Below the pieces are notes generated by a model. That model had not been told where the DNA came from and searched no databases. It saw only the letters and a list, made by a program, of their open reading frames with translations. Source: Alviniconcha marisindica (Eukaryota > Mollusca > Gastropoda > Provannidae). From it: a stretch of 64,000 bases of DNA. The translations under genes were made by a program, and so were the position numbers. This document shows positions 24,031 through 36,734 of this stretch, one piece after another. Within the stretch, counting starts at the first letter, position 1. Each line of letters opens with the position of its first letter. Location: positions 812,001 through 876,000 of the forward strand of contig JABMCL010001555.1 in assembly GCA_018857735.1 (NCBI GenBank), in the 5' to 3' direction.

Positions 24031-27000
24031 ATGGTGGCTATGAGTCTGCTGCGCCCGGCCTTTGGCCAGGGTGCGCGGGCTGTACTGCTCCGTGGCAGTG
24101 CCATTGCCAGTAGAAACCAGTTGGCATCACCTCCAGTATCGGCAGGTTAGATGTGGATCACATTGTCATGTATTTGGTTTATTTTACGAGAGTGCATTGG
24201 TCGACCTCTTAGTGGTCGTCAATGAGTGTCAACTAAGCCTGATGTACACAGAGCATCTGTATCTGTTGAGTACGTTACAGCGTCCAGGTATCTGGTTTAA
24301 ACACAACGGTGGGGGAGTTGCACAGTGGTTTAGCGGACCTTTCTGGCGGCAGTGAGAGTTCAAAAACTGTTCAGACGGCATGAACTGCCCACATCCGTTC
24401 GCACAAAGAATGAGTTTTCGAGAATGATCTTGATCTGGATTCATACATTGCATGGACCGTTATTGGTCATTTTCGCAACGGAATGAGTACTAGGTTAATG
24501 CAAAAACCACACAACAGTACTCACTTTTATAAACCTTTATGACTGCTTCATTCCCAGCTGTTCCTTTGTTGTTTTTGTTTGTTTGTTTGTTGTTTTCTCC
24601 TACTTTGAGATTAATCAGCCTTAAGTAAAATGTATATATATATATAAATATATATGCATCTGCTTGACCTAGGGTTGTATGTAAACTCACCTGGACCCAT
24701 ATGAGCTAATAGCTCCCCTAATCACATTTATCTTCAATCTTCTAAACAGTGATGACATTGAAAAAAATCAGCATGCATGAAGCACAGATAGGACTATTCA
24801 ACCAGCCTAATCATGTTTAAAGCTATATAATGATAATTTTTCTATGCTTATGCAGCCAGGAAAAAATGGCAGCTTTGGGATGTTGCCTGTAGTCTTTACC
24901 AACATACTTTTACTGATGAGAAAATAAACGCTTGCAGTTGTAGGAGGTTGTACGTACCAATGTCATACCACTTACCATTGACGACCACGAACTATTCAAG
25001 CATCAAGACACATCATAATCAACACAGACAACGAAGAGAGAGACATGAACATGTTGAATGGGAAGGGGTCACTGGGTTACTGTAACTTCTGCTACAATCC
25101 AGCCATGCTTCTTACATTTCAATTAAATGACGCACCTGCTAGTCAAATACTTTATTCCATTCAAAAGAAAATGTGGGTGCCACACGTGAAAAACAACGGA
25201 ATAAAATCTACATGTATGTATAAAAGATTAACTGCCTAAGAGCATGCAATAATGTACAAATGCCACAAGCATTTAAATAGAAGATATTACTTATGGAAGT
25301 GTGCTGTAAAGTAAACAGTATTGCATACATGTATATTATATATATGAATCTTATATAATACATTTATAGGCATAATTATCACTATTATCAAATATGATTA
25401 TTGCTAAGATGCAAAAGAAGTGATGCACCTGCTGTATTTGATGACACAATGTTCTATCAAGCCAGGTAACGAGTTCTTCCATGACAAAAAAAAATGAATT
25501 AATGATTCTCAGTTTCATCAAAAACAGTGCGACAAAGAGGTTATTGTAATGTAGGCAGAACTAATTCTAATTATGTTCAAGGTTGACCTGCTGAAACAAT
25601 GTTTTGTTTTTCGCGTTCAGTGAAGTTCCAGATTCTCATAGACTTTTTCATGTATATAGGCCATCAGAATCAAACGCTGTATCTGACTTGACAGTAGTTT
25701 GAACTGAACTTTCACTCCATCATACTGGCAATTCATTATCATCATGCAGTATCCTTTTGGTTTCAAGTTTTCTACATCACTATCATTGCATTGTTGGTAA
25801 AACAAGGGAATTTTCCACTAAAAATAAACACAAACAATCAGTATATATTTTTGAGCCTGCTGACAACTCATGACTGTGGAAGGAGAGCCAGGCTTGTGGA
25901 CTCTTAGTGGCACAAAGTGAGAGCACTGGTTCTCGAAAGCAAACTTAAGCATGATCGAGCATGGCCACTGCATCCAAGGATGGGTGATCAGTACGTGTTT
26001 GCTACACTTTGCACCTGCCCTGAGCTTTTTTCAATCAAATTCTGTACAGATTCTGCAGGTGTTTGTCAGATGAGACTATGAACTGATGTCCCTTGCATGT
26101 AAACACATGCAAAAATATCACGAGGCACGTAAAGAGCTTGTTGTAGTCCATGTCAGAATTTGGTGGATTATGGTAATGGCAAAATAACCCACTGATCAGT
26201 ATTGGAACACATACTGGTATCTAGCTTAGTTACAGTGCATTTGAATGAAATGAAACTATTGATACTTGATACATGTACTGGTGATGCACAGGTTGGAAGT
26301 GTAGTGATTCAGGCTGCAGCTTTATACGTCAGATATTAATGCATGTTTGCGTGTAGCGATTAACACAGGAGTACACACACACACACACACACACATATAT
26401 GTATGCATGTACACATGTATTTTGCAGGTGTTGTACGTCGGATGGGGAGCCACAACCGCATGCAGGTTCTGCCCTCACGTTTTGAGTGGGAGCGCTGGAA
26501 GGATGATATGGTTGGTTCAAAGACACCCGCACTGCTTCTTCCTTTAAAATAAAGTTACAGAGTATTTGGCTCAGTTTTGTACTCATATTATTGTTACTGT
26601 TGTGAGAATTAATATCAAAATTCAAATGCAGATTGCTATAGATATAAGTTAAAAGTTATTTGCTTTGCTACAGCATGGGTTGTTTGTGTTTATAAAATAC
26701 ACATTCTGCTGGTTTTCAGTTGTGACTGATCATTTATGAGCAGTTATAAAATGGCTGAGTTGTGTATGTAACATTTTTTTTCGTGTACATAAAAAAGTAT
26801 TGAATTATAAATGCATACTTATACAAGACAAAAAACATGCAACACAGTGTGATACAGATGCTGGGCCAGTGTGTTTTCCGACTTGCACTGTGTGAATGAG
26901 TGTGTGTGTGCTTATATAATATATATATATATGTATTGTGTGAGTGTACTTGTTCTTTACAGGTCTATTTTTTGTTTGGTTGGTTGTTTGTTGCTTTTCA

Positions 27001-29849
27001 TTGACAAGTTGTGCATGTGTTTCAGCATTTATACCTCTTCCTGGGGTTTGTGCCAATGGGTCTACTCATTCTTTACTGCAACCTCTTCATCGGTCAGTTG
27101 TGCTTCATCATTCTCATCTTTTTTATTAAAAAACCTTTTCTTCAGTCTGATTGCCCTGATATGTGACTGGTGTTTGTGTGTGCGTGCATGTGCGAGTCTG
27201 TGTGTGTGCATGCGTGTGTGCATTCATGTTGTATACATTGAATTATGACAATATGTATTTGTAAAGAACGTGTATGCACTTAGAGCCTGTGCAGGTTAGG
27301 CACTCTAAGTATTCATTATTATTATTATTATTTTAATTAATTTAAATATATCTTTTGAGAGAAGGATGTTCTTTTGAGCCAGGCACCAGAAAAACATTTT
27401 TTGTGTTATCAACGTTGGTGTTTACACCTACCATTCACAGTGACTGCTGTACTAAATCTAAGATTTCCTGGACGGTTTTGAAGAAAATTTACATCCCAGG
27501 GGTTCACTTTTACTTTCAGAGCATACTTCCTGCAGATTTTGGGCAGGAAGGTAAATGAGTTTCACTCTAGTCTTAGCGAGGCCTGTAGCACAGTCAGAAC
27601 ACACACACATGCACAGCACATACTCGTGCATGCACACACATGCACAGTTTGTTGGCAAATTAAAAAAGGGGGTAAATATATATAATGTTTTGCCCGAGGT
27701 GGACAATTTGAGTGTGTTTTCTGTGTTGTCATTGTCCATGCATTGCTCTCATTTCATTTTTAGGCCCAGCTGAGCTGGCAGATATCCCTGAAGACTATGA
27801 ACCAATGCCGTGGGAGTACTACAAAGTGAGTGGTGTGTATGCATGTGTGGGTGCTCATGGGGGTGGGGATAGCTCAGTGGTTAGAGCAATGGACTAGTGA
27901 TCGAAAGGTCCTGGATTTGAGTCCCGGCAGGAGCAGTGGAAAGGTTCTTCTCCAAGGTCAACTTTCTGGGCTGACTTGTATTTTGGTATCGGCTCCACAC
28001 CATGTTACTACAGTAGCATGTGAAAGATCCTGGTCCTTCTGCCAAAAGTGCAGGTAGTAGGTTACAGCTAAACACATACACACCCTTTGCATGAAGTGAC
28101 ATGGCATGGTTGTATGGGGTACACAGAATGCACCAAGATGGCAGCAGTTTCAAGTGGCACCAGCCATGTAACAACCAAACGGTGCTGTGAGTCCACTACT
28201 TTGGTGGATATTCAAAAAACGCTACAGAAAGCTACAGTCACTCATTTAGAATGACATGCAAGAAATGCGCTGCGAGTCTGCATGAGAATGGAGAATATCG
28301 CTGTATAAAAGCAATCATCATCACGTGTGGAGCAGCAGTTGTAAGCTCTTTCCTTCAAGTCTACCCTTCTGTGGCAGTGCATGGTGATTACATGAACACG
28401 TTCCTGTGCCAACCAGCAGGGCAAGTGGCAGTTGCAGGCAAAAGCCAGTGTGTGAACCCAGTTGTGCATCGGGCAACACAACTGCACAGTGGATCTGTTG
28501 CTTTACACCGGATAGACCGACACTTGCACTGAGAAAGAACAGTCAACAAACTTACCCATGTGGAAAATGCTTTGCTGCAACAGCACACAGGTCCTGTAAT
28601 CCAGCTTCACCAGGCTTTTGCCGTGATCGATTTTGATCGTATGCATCTGTGTAAAACACACTGAACTCGGCCACTGGGGTATCAGACTGTGCAAAAGTGA
28701 TCCCTGTTACTATCATCATCATCCATTTTCAAGTTCTTTTTACACATTTCCTTTGATGCATTACTCATTTACTGTCATTGTTGTCCATTTTCAAGTTCTT
28801 TTCACACATTTCCAATGACTGCTGCATTACTGTTGTTATTGTCCTTTTTTCTTTTCACACATTTCCACTGACTATGTGTTACTGTCATTATGGTCCTTTT
28901 TTAAGTTCTTTTTGTGCGTTTCCACTGATGTGTTACTGTCGTTATTGACATTTTTAAAGTTCTTTTCATGCATTTCCACTGATGTGTTACTATCATTATT
29001 GTCCTTTTTCAAGTTCTTTTCACACATTTCCACTGGCTGATGTGTTACTTTTCATGTTTCCACTAACTGATGTACAAACTCTGGCTCGTCAGGGTCCCAT
29101 TGAGCGCTGGTTTGCCCGCTACGTGTACGAATATCCTGAGAAGCGCTACGAGAGAACGCTGCATGTGCTGTGGGAAGAAGGAGAGAAGATCAAGATGAGG
29201 TAATGTCCTGCTTGCTGTTTTTCCATTACAGACCCCTCCCTGCCCCCCAGAAGATTCCAGTGATACTGGACATCAAGTTTCCTGCCTTGAGTCTCAGGGC
29301 TGTTGTTTGATTTCCCTTTCCTGTTTTTTGTTTTTCTACCTTGTCCTAGTCCTGTTGCTCTTTTTGTCATGTCATATTTCTGCTTATGGTCCATACTTCT
29401 GATTATTATTTTTTCTAGAAAATTCTCCAGCTTTTGTGCATGGAGAAATAGGCTCCCCCCCCGCCCCCCCCCCCAACCCTTTTTTTGTTTGTTTTTTGTA
29501 TGGTTCTTGTGGAGCAGCTAGGTGGTGGATGGTGTGTGCAGCTTGCTGCCATGTGATATTTATCAATGCATGTTGACATTTCACACTTGATGATGAACCT
29601 CTTTGTAAAGCATGAACAGCGACTGAAATCTGCAGATCAAGTGCTTTGTGAAACAAACCATCATTATTAAGTTTGCCTGCCTTTGTTGCCACCTACAGGA
29701 AGCTGGACAAGAAGGTGCGGGCACTGATGCATGACCGCCAGGACTACAAGGGCTGGTACTACACACCCATAGACAAGTCACGGGTGGACGCTGCCAAGGA
29801 GGCCCAGACAGACTGGCAGGAAGTGCGGACCGGCACTCGCATACCGTAG
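24031..29849 (+). CDS. NDUFB5: NDUFB5, mitochondrial complex I subunit (SGDH) (complete, 6 exons)
   Basis: Exons 24031-24145, 26428-26510, 27026-27092, 27764-27825, 29093-29199 and 29699-29849 join in phase to 194 aa (human 189). The start MVAMSLLRPAFGQGARAVLL is an Arg-containing, acid-free presequence like the human MAAMSLLRR start, so the first ATG is preferred over the one three codons on. Residues 67-88 form the single transmembrane helix (LYLFLGFVPMGLLILYCNLF), ending in IGPAELADIPEDYEP. The conserved matrix/intermembrane segment WEYYKGPIERWFARYVYEYP and PEKRYERTLHVL follows, then MHDRQDYKGWYYTPIDK near the C-terminus. It is an accessory subunit of the proton-pumping membrane arm of NADH:ubiquinone oxidoreductase in the inner mitochondrial membrane, needed for assembly and stability and not for catalysis. 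All introns are GT-AG; the second exon donor (GTTGGT) is weak. Confidence 0.96.
26370..26400. repeat. Short (CA)n tract
   Basis: A CA repeat (26373-26393) sits about 35 bp before the NDUFB5 exon 2 acceptor. Confidence 0.8.
27093..27335 (+). mobile_element. Non-LTR retrotransposon 3' tail
   Basis: After TTAAAAAACCTTTTCTTCAG the sequence runs through TG repeats to GCACTTAGAGCCTGTGCAGG and an (ATT)n end. The same 3' tail follows the RT fragment at 20325-20655. The element abuts the NDUFB5 exon 3 donor. Confidence 0.6.
27861..28325 (+). mobile_element. tRNA-derived SINE, family A, full-length copy
   Basis: The head GGGGATAGCTCAGTGGTTAG and GGATTTGAGTCCCGGCAGG carry RNA polymerase III A- and B-box-like motifs. 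The body has ATGTGAAAGATCCTGGTCCTTCTGCCAAAAG-type sequence (split here), and the tail has GTATAAAAGCAATCATCATC. Other copies are at 42483-42936 (minus) and 43011-43665 (plus). It begins about 35 bp into NDUFB5 intron 4. The head lacks a good cloverleaf, so it is not called a tRNA gene. Confidence 0.7.
28715..29065. repeat. Minisatellite, about 55-60 bp monomer
   Basis: About six units of TTACTGTCATTATTGTCC, TTTTTCAAGTTCTTTTCACA and CATTTCCACTGATG. The array ends about 30 bp before the NDUFB5 exon 5 acceptor. Confidence 0.85.
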
Positions 29850-31019
29850 AGGTCCCGCCAGCAGCCAGTTCCTGCTCTGGGTGCCATTTGTAGAGACTGT
29901 TGCTGGAAATGTGAACGACAGGATTTTTTCTTTCTTTTTTTTGTTTGCTGCTGTAAATGTGTGAATGTGTCATAGTAAATATTTGAGAATTTTTTTAGAT
30001 GTGAAAAATTATGTGATTTTATGTGTGTGTGTATGAGTGTGTGTGTGTGTGTGTGTATTATGGTGCATGCATGTGCAGATGTGTCTTAACATTCAGTATT
30101 CTAAATGTTTTGTTTTTCTTTTTTAGAAGTTATTTTTATTCAGAAGAGAAGAGGTAGTCCTGGACCTTACACTACAGTACTTTATTCCTGCCTTTTTCCA
30201 TTGCAGTATTTTGGGCCAAAATCAGGCTGAACTTGCCACCTACACTGGGGCCAATCCCATGGTTAGGGTTATGTACAGCTTGCTGTTTTTACGTTGCACT
30301 TACCAACAAGCCATGGCAGCCGTTTTGCTATCTGCACATCACAAACATGCGTCACATTTTGCCAAAAGATGTATAACACTGAGTGGCATCATTACTTCAT
30401 CGATGAAAGGGGCAGAAAAAACACACACTTGACATCCAGTTTTCACAAATGTGTGCAGGATACAAAATTTATGCAAGTCCAATACAGAAATGTGGTGTGT
30501 GAAAAATGCACAAATATTGGACTGTAAAATTCAAGACTACCCAAGAATGTATCTGGAGAAAAATAAAGCCTGCAAACACAGAACCCTCTCTTGTAACATT
30601 TGAAATTAGACACCAATCCAATTTTTTTAAGTTAAAATATATTACTGTAATCAAGTTTTTAACAACCATGAAAAAAAAATACACTTCATTTACTATTCAG
30701 TAGAATTGACTACAAATGAGCCCCATTTCACAGACACAATAATAATAAAAAATTAAATAAAAACATCTGACATGCAGCTTGAATTGAAAACAATTGATCT
30801 AGTATGTTTGAACTTTCACTCCTATTATCAAAGCCTTTGGTTTTATTCTGCCACTCAAACTCCCACATGGCCAGGTAAGAGTTTGTGTGTGCAACTGATT
30901 CCCTGCAAGAACAGGAACATGTGGCAGACAGTAAAACTGTTTTTCTTTTAACTCGCTTCTTAAAGAGTGCACAGCCCTATATATGCAGGTCTGAGTAGAA
31001 CCAAATCTAAACACAGGAA
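29850..31019 (+). other. Probable NDUFB5 3' UTR and intergenic flank
   Basis: No second gene is seen. A (GT)n tract lies at 30020-30057 and an AATAAA hexamer at 30562-30567, a possible but unproven poly(A) signal. The rest is A+T-rich. Confidence 0.4.
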
Positions 31020-31275
31020 TGGTTAAAAACAACAGTGATTCGATAGGACAACACAAAACGTGCACAGATTTTCAAAGCAAACCCCCTATTTCAAGCAACA
31101 GACAAATGATGACAAATAAAAATCATCTAGTTGGTAAGTACTCTTGACAGTTTTAATTTACCATCATTTACCCGTCTGTTGTTTGAAAAAAAGAAAGAGG
31201 GGGTTACCCTGAAAATTTGTGTACTTTTTGTATTGTCTTTTCCGTGTTCTTTTTGACCTTTCGTTTGTTCAGGTC
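31020..31275. mobile_element. Foldback MITE-like element, diverged copy
   Basis: Inverted blocks flank an unrelated centre: AGGACAACACAAAACGTGCA with AACCCCCTATTTCAAGCAAC on the left, and GGGGGTTACCCTGAAAATTTG with TTTTTGTATTGTC on the right. Termini no longer carry the GATCYAAACA end cleanly. Confidence 0.5.
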
Positions 31276-31499
31276 TTATTTCAGAATGCTAGTAGTCAAC
31301 ATTGTTTCAGTTTTTTGTTTCGACTAGAACCAGCTGAGCTCGACCCTTCATACACTGAATGCTGCAGATTAAACTGATTTGCTCTGACAAATTTCCAGAC
31401 TGCTTGTGAGCAAGGGGCACAGAGTGGCCGACACTTGGCACAGGCTTGCATTCTGCTGCTGGCATTTGAATGCTTGACACTTCTTTGACCAGTAAAGTC

Positions 31500-31840
31500 T
31501 GCATTTCATGTTTGTCTGAAATCAATTTTGAGGGAGTTAATAACTGGATTTTAACATCCTGTCAACTGCACAGGGTCATCTTAGGACAATCAATCTCTGT
31601 CACAGGATGTGCCTCTGGTGGAGTTTATGTACCTTGTATTTACCCACATCCCAGGCCAAAGTTACTGTAAGCAACTCGGTTCTTGTGTTTATGTATGACG
31701 TCTTTTGAGCGCTAACTAACTCCTTGTTTCTTGATTCAAACTCTGTCAATAAAATGCACATTTCAAACTCTCCTCATACGTAAACACTTTCTCAAGCCAA
31801 ATCTACAAAATTAATCCATACACAAACATAAAGCAAAATA
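31500..31840. mobile_element. Dispersed repeat shared with 13108-13210 and 39370-39530
   Basis: GGAGTTTATGTACCTTGTAT matches 13108. The flanks TTAACATCCTGTCAACTGCACAGGGTC and TTTCTCAAGCCAAATCTACA match the 39370-39510 segment. Element class unknown. Confidence 0.5.
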
Positions 31841-32419
31841 TACATACACAAATGTCAAATTTTAAAAATGATAGTCCCTTCAATATTGCCACTGTTTAAA
31901 ATAAGCATATTGATTTGTTGGTACCAGATTAAAGAAAAATATAAAAAAAGGAATGGACAGAGACAGTAAACAACTGAAAATATATACATGTATAATGGCA
32001 AATGCCAGTGCCATACGGCAGCAAGCTGTGCATACCATCTACCAACTATCATCTCCCAGCTGCTCAACAAGAGCCATACAAAAAAGCTCAACTCTTAAGA
32101 AAAAGTCTGAGAATTTTTGCCTGGGGCATATTCCTTGAAAATGCATAAAGAGCAGCAGAAAAATAAAGCACTCAACCTTGCAACACAATGTATCACCAAA
32201 ACCTTCCATCATGACTTTCACAACTTGTTCTCTGGCAAGAAGGGTCTTCCGTTAATGAGAGAAAAACGTGGTATGAAATTACACCAAAGTCATGCAAACA
32301 AACCGATTACAATGCTTAAGTCAAGCAAACCATTTACAATGCCTAAGTGAAAGCAGACCAACCAATCAATGCAAACAGATAAGACACACAAAAGGCTTTT
32401 TTGTTTGTTTGTTTACTTC

Positions 32420-32935
32420 AAGAGAAACTGAAATGACAAACACAACTTTCACCCGGTGACACAGGCACTTGAAGTTCAGGCATTCCTAAGTAAAGTAAAA
32501 CTTGTCCAGTACTGTAGTGTGGTTCACAAATAACACCTGTCCAATCTCTGAATGAGGGGTTTCTGTATCTGTAGTAGGTGTTTCTAGCATCCAGGAATCT
32601 GGCACAGGTGTGATGGGTTGGGGTGCGCAGAAGTGGTGGTGGCCTTTCGATACTTGGCAGAGGCCAGGGCCAACTTAAAGCACAGTACCGTCTGAGTGAA
32701 GTAGCTGTCTTGTTGTCTGGCCGAGAGCAAGGCAGACTAAAGGCACTCGGCACTGAGTGGACTGTGTTGTTATCTGACTGGTTCCAAACAATGATGGATC
32801 TTGGAAAGAAGGAGTGCCTGTATTGTTCGGTGTTGCAGTGTGGCACTGTTTAGCATCTGTCATTGTTTGGGGTGTAGTTTTCTACCAGGTTACTGAACAC
32901 AAAGTCTGTTGGTCTGCTGGATCTGATCTGACGTC
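32420..32935 (-). mobile_element. Degraded non-LTR retrotransposon fragment (RT C-terminus)
   Basis: Minus-strand frames near 32780-32850 read TVPHCNTEQYRHSFFPRSII then VWNQSDN. The YxxSFFPRTIxxWN motif is typical near the C-terminus of non-LTR reverse transcriptases. Adjacent residues (RSSRPTDFVFSNLVENYTP) sit before an in-frame stop at the junction, so it is broken. Confidence 0.5.
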
Positions 32936-33070
32936 CTTGCTTCTGGGCAGTCAGAAATGTATTTGCTGGCATGGGTGGCTCCACTACACCTGGGATAATC
33001 TTCTCTCCCACAGCTTCAGACCACTTAAGGTCATTAAAGCTATCAATCCAATTCCTATCATAATACCACT

Positions 33071-33415
33071 TGGGGTGGGGACAGCTCAATTGGTAGAGCA
33101 TCCAACCGAAAAGCCAGGCGCAACACTGACATGGGTTTGAGCCCCTGGTGCGACAAGGGATCTTTCTCCCGGAGTCAACTGTCAGCACAGACTCTCTTAC
33201 GGTGTCTGCACAGCTCCTGTATGCAATCACATGCATCAACATCTGTGTGCATATGTTAAAAATCCCAAACACTGGCAGCCATACCACTGTTTGGACACAC
33301 GAAAATACTGCACACACTGATATGATGGGAATGGGTAGTGCGCGCTGCTCTCACGGTTCCTGTGCCCTATTCAGGTAAGGCGACCTGAATTTCCCACAAG
33401 GGACAATGAAGTACT
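33071..33415 (+). mobile_element. tRNA-like SINE, family B
   Basis: The head GGGGACAGCTCAATTGGTAGA with GGGTTTGAGCCCCTGGTGCG shows A- and B-box-like motifs. The body includes CGGTGTCTGCACAGCTCCTG. It is different from family A in body sequence. No complete tRNA fold was found. Confidence 0.6.
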
Positions 33416-34289
33416 ACAGTGGCTACATAATCACCAGCTTCTAAGCAAACTCTGACAGGTCATAACCCAAGAAAAAGAAAATTTTCAAGGACACTAGCAC
33501 ACACCGATAAAGATTAAAAACGGAAGGGGAAAAAAGAAAAGAAGAGAGAACATAATGCAATTCTACTGATATTCTATATCAAATACAAATCTTAAAAAGA
33601 CCAGTTTACTGGATTATATTTTTTCAGTCAAATGTTTGACAGAAAGAAAAGACAAAAAAAGAATGATTGCACTAGGATTAACAAGAAGTATGAGAATACC
33701 TATGTCACAAGATAAGACAAAGATGTGACATGAATCATGGACTGTTGTATGAACTTTTTTCCCCCAAAATGTATTTACAGGAACAATCAAAACAAAATTA
33801 CAGAACCTTGCATTTCTTTGTATTCAATACACAAAAATAAAAAACATTCTCACATTTTATTAATCACCTACAAACGAAAAATGCACCCAACTCATATAAA
33901 GACGATAACAATTGACAGCAAGCTCAGTAATAAATACAACAATGCCTATGTCACAGAGCAACAACAGTGTAGGAAAAACAGAACTTGTGAAGGGAATGAA
34001 TATGTCCAAAATTCAACATGCCTATATACAAACAAAACCCAGTCTCCACCCAAAAGAATAAACCCTTGATGACATGAGCAAATAAAAAAAATTATGCACA
34101 ATGTTTAATAAAGATATTATCTCCAAAGGAAAAAAAAGCAAGCAGCATGCACGCACACACACATCCCAAAGGCACCTATACATTACCATCATCAAGTCTT
34201 CAGGGGCATGATGCTCTGAATAAAATATGTTCTTTGAACCTCTAGAAGCCCCATTAAAAGCTTCACTGAACCCAGGGGTGGGACTTCTC

Positions 34290-34487
34290 TTTATGTACAG
34301 TGTACACTCTCCCTGGAAAGTTAGCACAGTGTACCCAGTGTTCACTCTCCCTGGAAAGAGAACAGTGTACACGTTCCCTGGAAAGTACACTTTCCCTGGA
34401 AAGTCAGCACAGTGTACACTCCCTGGAAAGTTGGCACAGTGTACACTCTGCCTGGAGAGTTAGCACAGTATACACTCTCCCTACCAT
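34290..34487. repeat. Short minisatellite, about 29 bp monomer
   Basis: About seven units of GTGTACACTCTCCCTGGAAA then GTTAGCACA, some shortened. GTGTAC and GTACAC make it partly palindromic. Confidence 0.88.
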
Positions 34488-34759
34488 GGATGTTTGTTTT
34501 GTTTTTAACATTTTTTAACTGGTAACTATAAACACCACCACAAAAAGTGGTTATCACACAACATTCTGGTCTCTGGTATGATTAACAAAACAAATCGCCC
34601 AATTTCAAGTGCCTGTCTCTTTACACCATGCCCTTGCATACAAGTCCAAAACTTGTAGATCTCAGCAAAATTCAGACAATGCTCAGAGTCCATTATGTTA
34701 CTTATACATACAATAATGTCCACAAGTCATTTGCCAACTTACACATAGCTTTGTACAGA

Positions 34760-35170
34760 TCTGAATGAAAAATGTTCATGTTTTGTGCTCCGTCATGATG
34801 GCATCAAAACACTACATAAAGATGAGGTGAGTTGGCAATGGTACCACAAGGGTACCCGACCTACCCAGGTTCACACAGCTTTGAATATCTTTTTCAAATA
34901 ATTATCACCTTTCTGTGAAGAGACAAAATAAAACACTGAAAAACAAACAAACAAAGATTTGCCCTGGCCAGTCTCAGTGAAAAGTGTTCATGCTTTGAGC
35001 TCCTTCCTGTACCGTTCAACACTACATGAGGGTCAAACGGGTCGGCTAGACCCCAAGGGTAGCCCAACAGCTGAGCCTGACTGGAATAATCTCACCAAAC
35101 AAGCTTGGGCAAGGTCGCATTTTACAAGGGTACTAACCCCCTTAGGAATGCTTCTGTGCATCATTCACTA
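34760..35170. repeat. Diverged direct repeat pair, about 220 bp apart
   Basis: Blocks with AAATGTTCATG.TTTGTGCTCC.. and CACTACATAAAGATGAGG.. at 34760-34870 reappear as AAAGTGTTCATGCTTTGAGC and CACTACATGAGGGTCAAACG at 34978-35170. Class unknown. Confidence 0.45.
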
Positions 35171-35617
35171 AGCGCTACGCTGGAATGAAGTGAACTCGAC
35201 ACAATTTCTACAGCAGCTGTTCTTCATGGCCCAAACACTCACACACACAAACTTCCCAATCAGATCACACTTTTTACAAATACATGTGTTAACACCAGTG
35301 CATGTACTTTGTATGAAGCCCGTGCCACCAACTGCAAATGTCGCAACAGGGCAAAACTAAACTCATTAGTTTTACAAGGTCTGATCCACCATTCATGTCT
35401 GAAGTAGACCTGGGGAAAAATGAAGTTGAATGAGCCAGCTGGGCAAACACTGAATTCCTGAATGTAGGCCAAGCACACACAATCACATTCCGACCTGAAA
35501 CAGCCTTGAAAGGGGGAACCTCTGACAACTCTGGGTTCTCAGCAGAGAGGACCTTACGATTCATACATGTAGCAGTTGCTAAAATGTCCGCAAACCCTCT
35601 TGCATTTACCGCTATTT

Positions 35618-35965
35618 TCCTCTTCACCCTCTTGCTTTTACTGCAGTTTTCCTCTTCACCCTCTTGCTTTTACTGCAGTTTTCCTCTTCACCCTCTTGCT
35701 TTTACTGCAGTTTTCCTCTTCACCCTCTTTTGTTTACTGGTTTTCCTCTTCACCCTCTTGCATTTACTGCAGTTTTCCTCTTCACCCTCTTGCATTTACT
35801 GCAGTTTTCCTCTTCACCCTCTTGCATTTACTGCAGTTTTCCTCTTCACCCTCTTGCATTTACTGGTTTTCCTCATCACCCTTCTGCGTTTACTGGTTTT
35901 CCTTGTCACCCTCCTGCATTTACTAAAGTTTTCCTCTTCCCCCTTACATTTACTGCTCTTTCCTC
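35618..35965. repeat. Pyrimidine-rich minisatellite, about 31 bp monomer
   Basis: About ten units of TTCCTCTTCACCCTCTTGC then TTTTACTGCAG. Each unit resembles a splice acceptor (polypyrimidine then CAG) on the plus strand. Confidence 0.92.
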
Positions 35966-36034
35966 TTCTTTTCTTTCTCCATCCCTTTCATATTCAAATG
36001 CACTAAATTTAAAATCATGTGCAACAAATTCACT

Positions 36035-36155
36035 TCAGTGGATATTCAAAAATGTGCTATAAAAAGATAGTCACTCATTCAAAATCACATGCGAGTGCAG
36101 CGAGTCTGCTCGAGAGCAGAGAACAGCACTATATAAAAGTGATCAACAACAACAA
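36035..36155 (+). mobile_element. Family A SINE, 3' fragment
   Basis: GTGGATATTCAAAAATGTGC, CACTCATTCAAAATCACATG and ACTATATAAAAGTGATCAAC match the tail halves of the family A copies at 27861 and 42483. Confidence 0.6.
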
Positions 36156-36165
36156 ATTCTCAGTG

Positions 36166-36488
36166 AGCCGGTTTGGCCTAGCGGTAAGGCGTTAGGCTGG
36201 TAAGCGGAAGGATCTCGGTTTGATATCACTTCGGCTCTCCTTTCTCTTCAAAAAGGTTGTGGTTTGTGGACACTGTCTTGTGACTTTGTCCATCACTTCC
36301 TACTGAAACATTAAAATGGCTCTCATCGCTGCCCATCTTAATGCAGGAATCATTGTGGTGGTGACAGTGTAGCGATAGGTATCTAATCTCCCTCTTCCCC
36401 CCACCTCCATACCCCCTTCTCCCCGTCCCTAATAAGCCTTATGGCTTCTGTGGACGTTAAGCACCATGTTTACTTACTTACTTACTAA
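36166..36488 (+). mobile_element. tRNA-derived SINE, family C, near-complete
   Basis: The head begins AGCCGGTTTGGCCTAGCGGT and closes CACTTCGGCT, so the ends can pair as an acceptor stem; a B-box-like ATCTCGGTTTGATATC lies between. The 3' end is AATAAGCCTTATGGCTTCTG, GACGTTAAGCACCATG and a TTACTTACTTAC tail. The same 3' tail occurs at 54610-54665, 55700-55748 and 43480-43515. Confidence 0.65.
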
Positions 36489-36734
36489 CAAATTCTCCGG
36501 TATTCATGTCTGCTTTTTCCTCTTTCCTTTCCCCTTCAATCTTCAACACACCCAGACACACACGCCAAGCAACAATCTCCTCCACACATTATAAAAAGAC
36601 CTGAATAAAAAGCTGTGTTCCTGACAAATCACTGTACATACAACTTACAAGGATCAGATAAAAAGCCCCTTTCCCAAAGCAAGGACATAAACAGGTATCC
36701 CAAAACATCCAGGAAAGAAAGACTTAAAAACAAG

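Noticed and set aside
27861..27935. tRNA gene
   Set aside because: A- and B-box motifs are present but no complete cloverleaf, and the same sequence recurs with a conserved non-tRNA body, so it is a SINE head. The same applies to 33071, 36166 and 43011.
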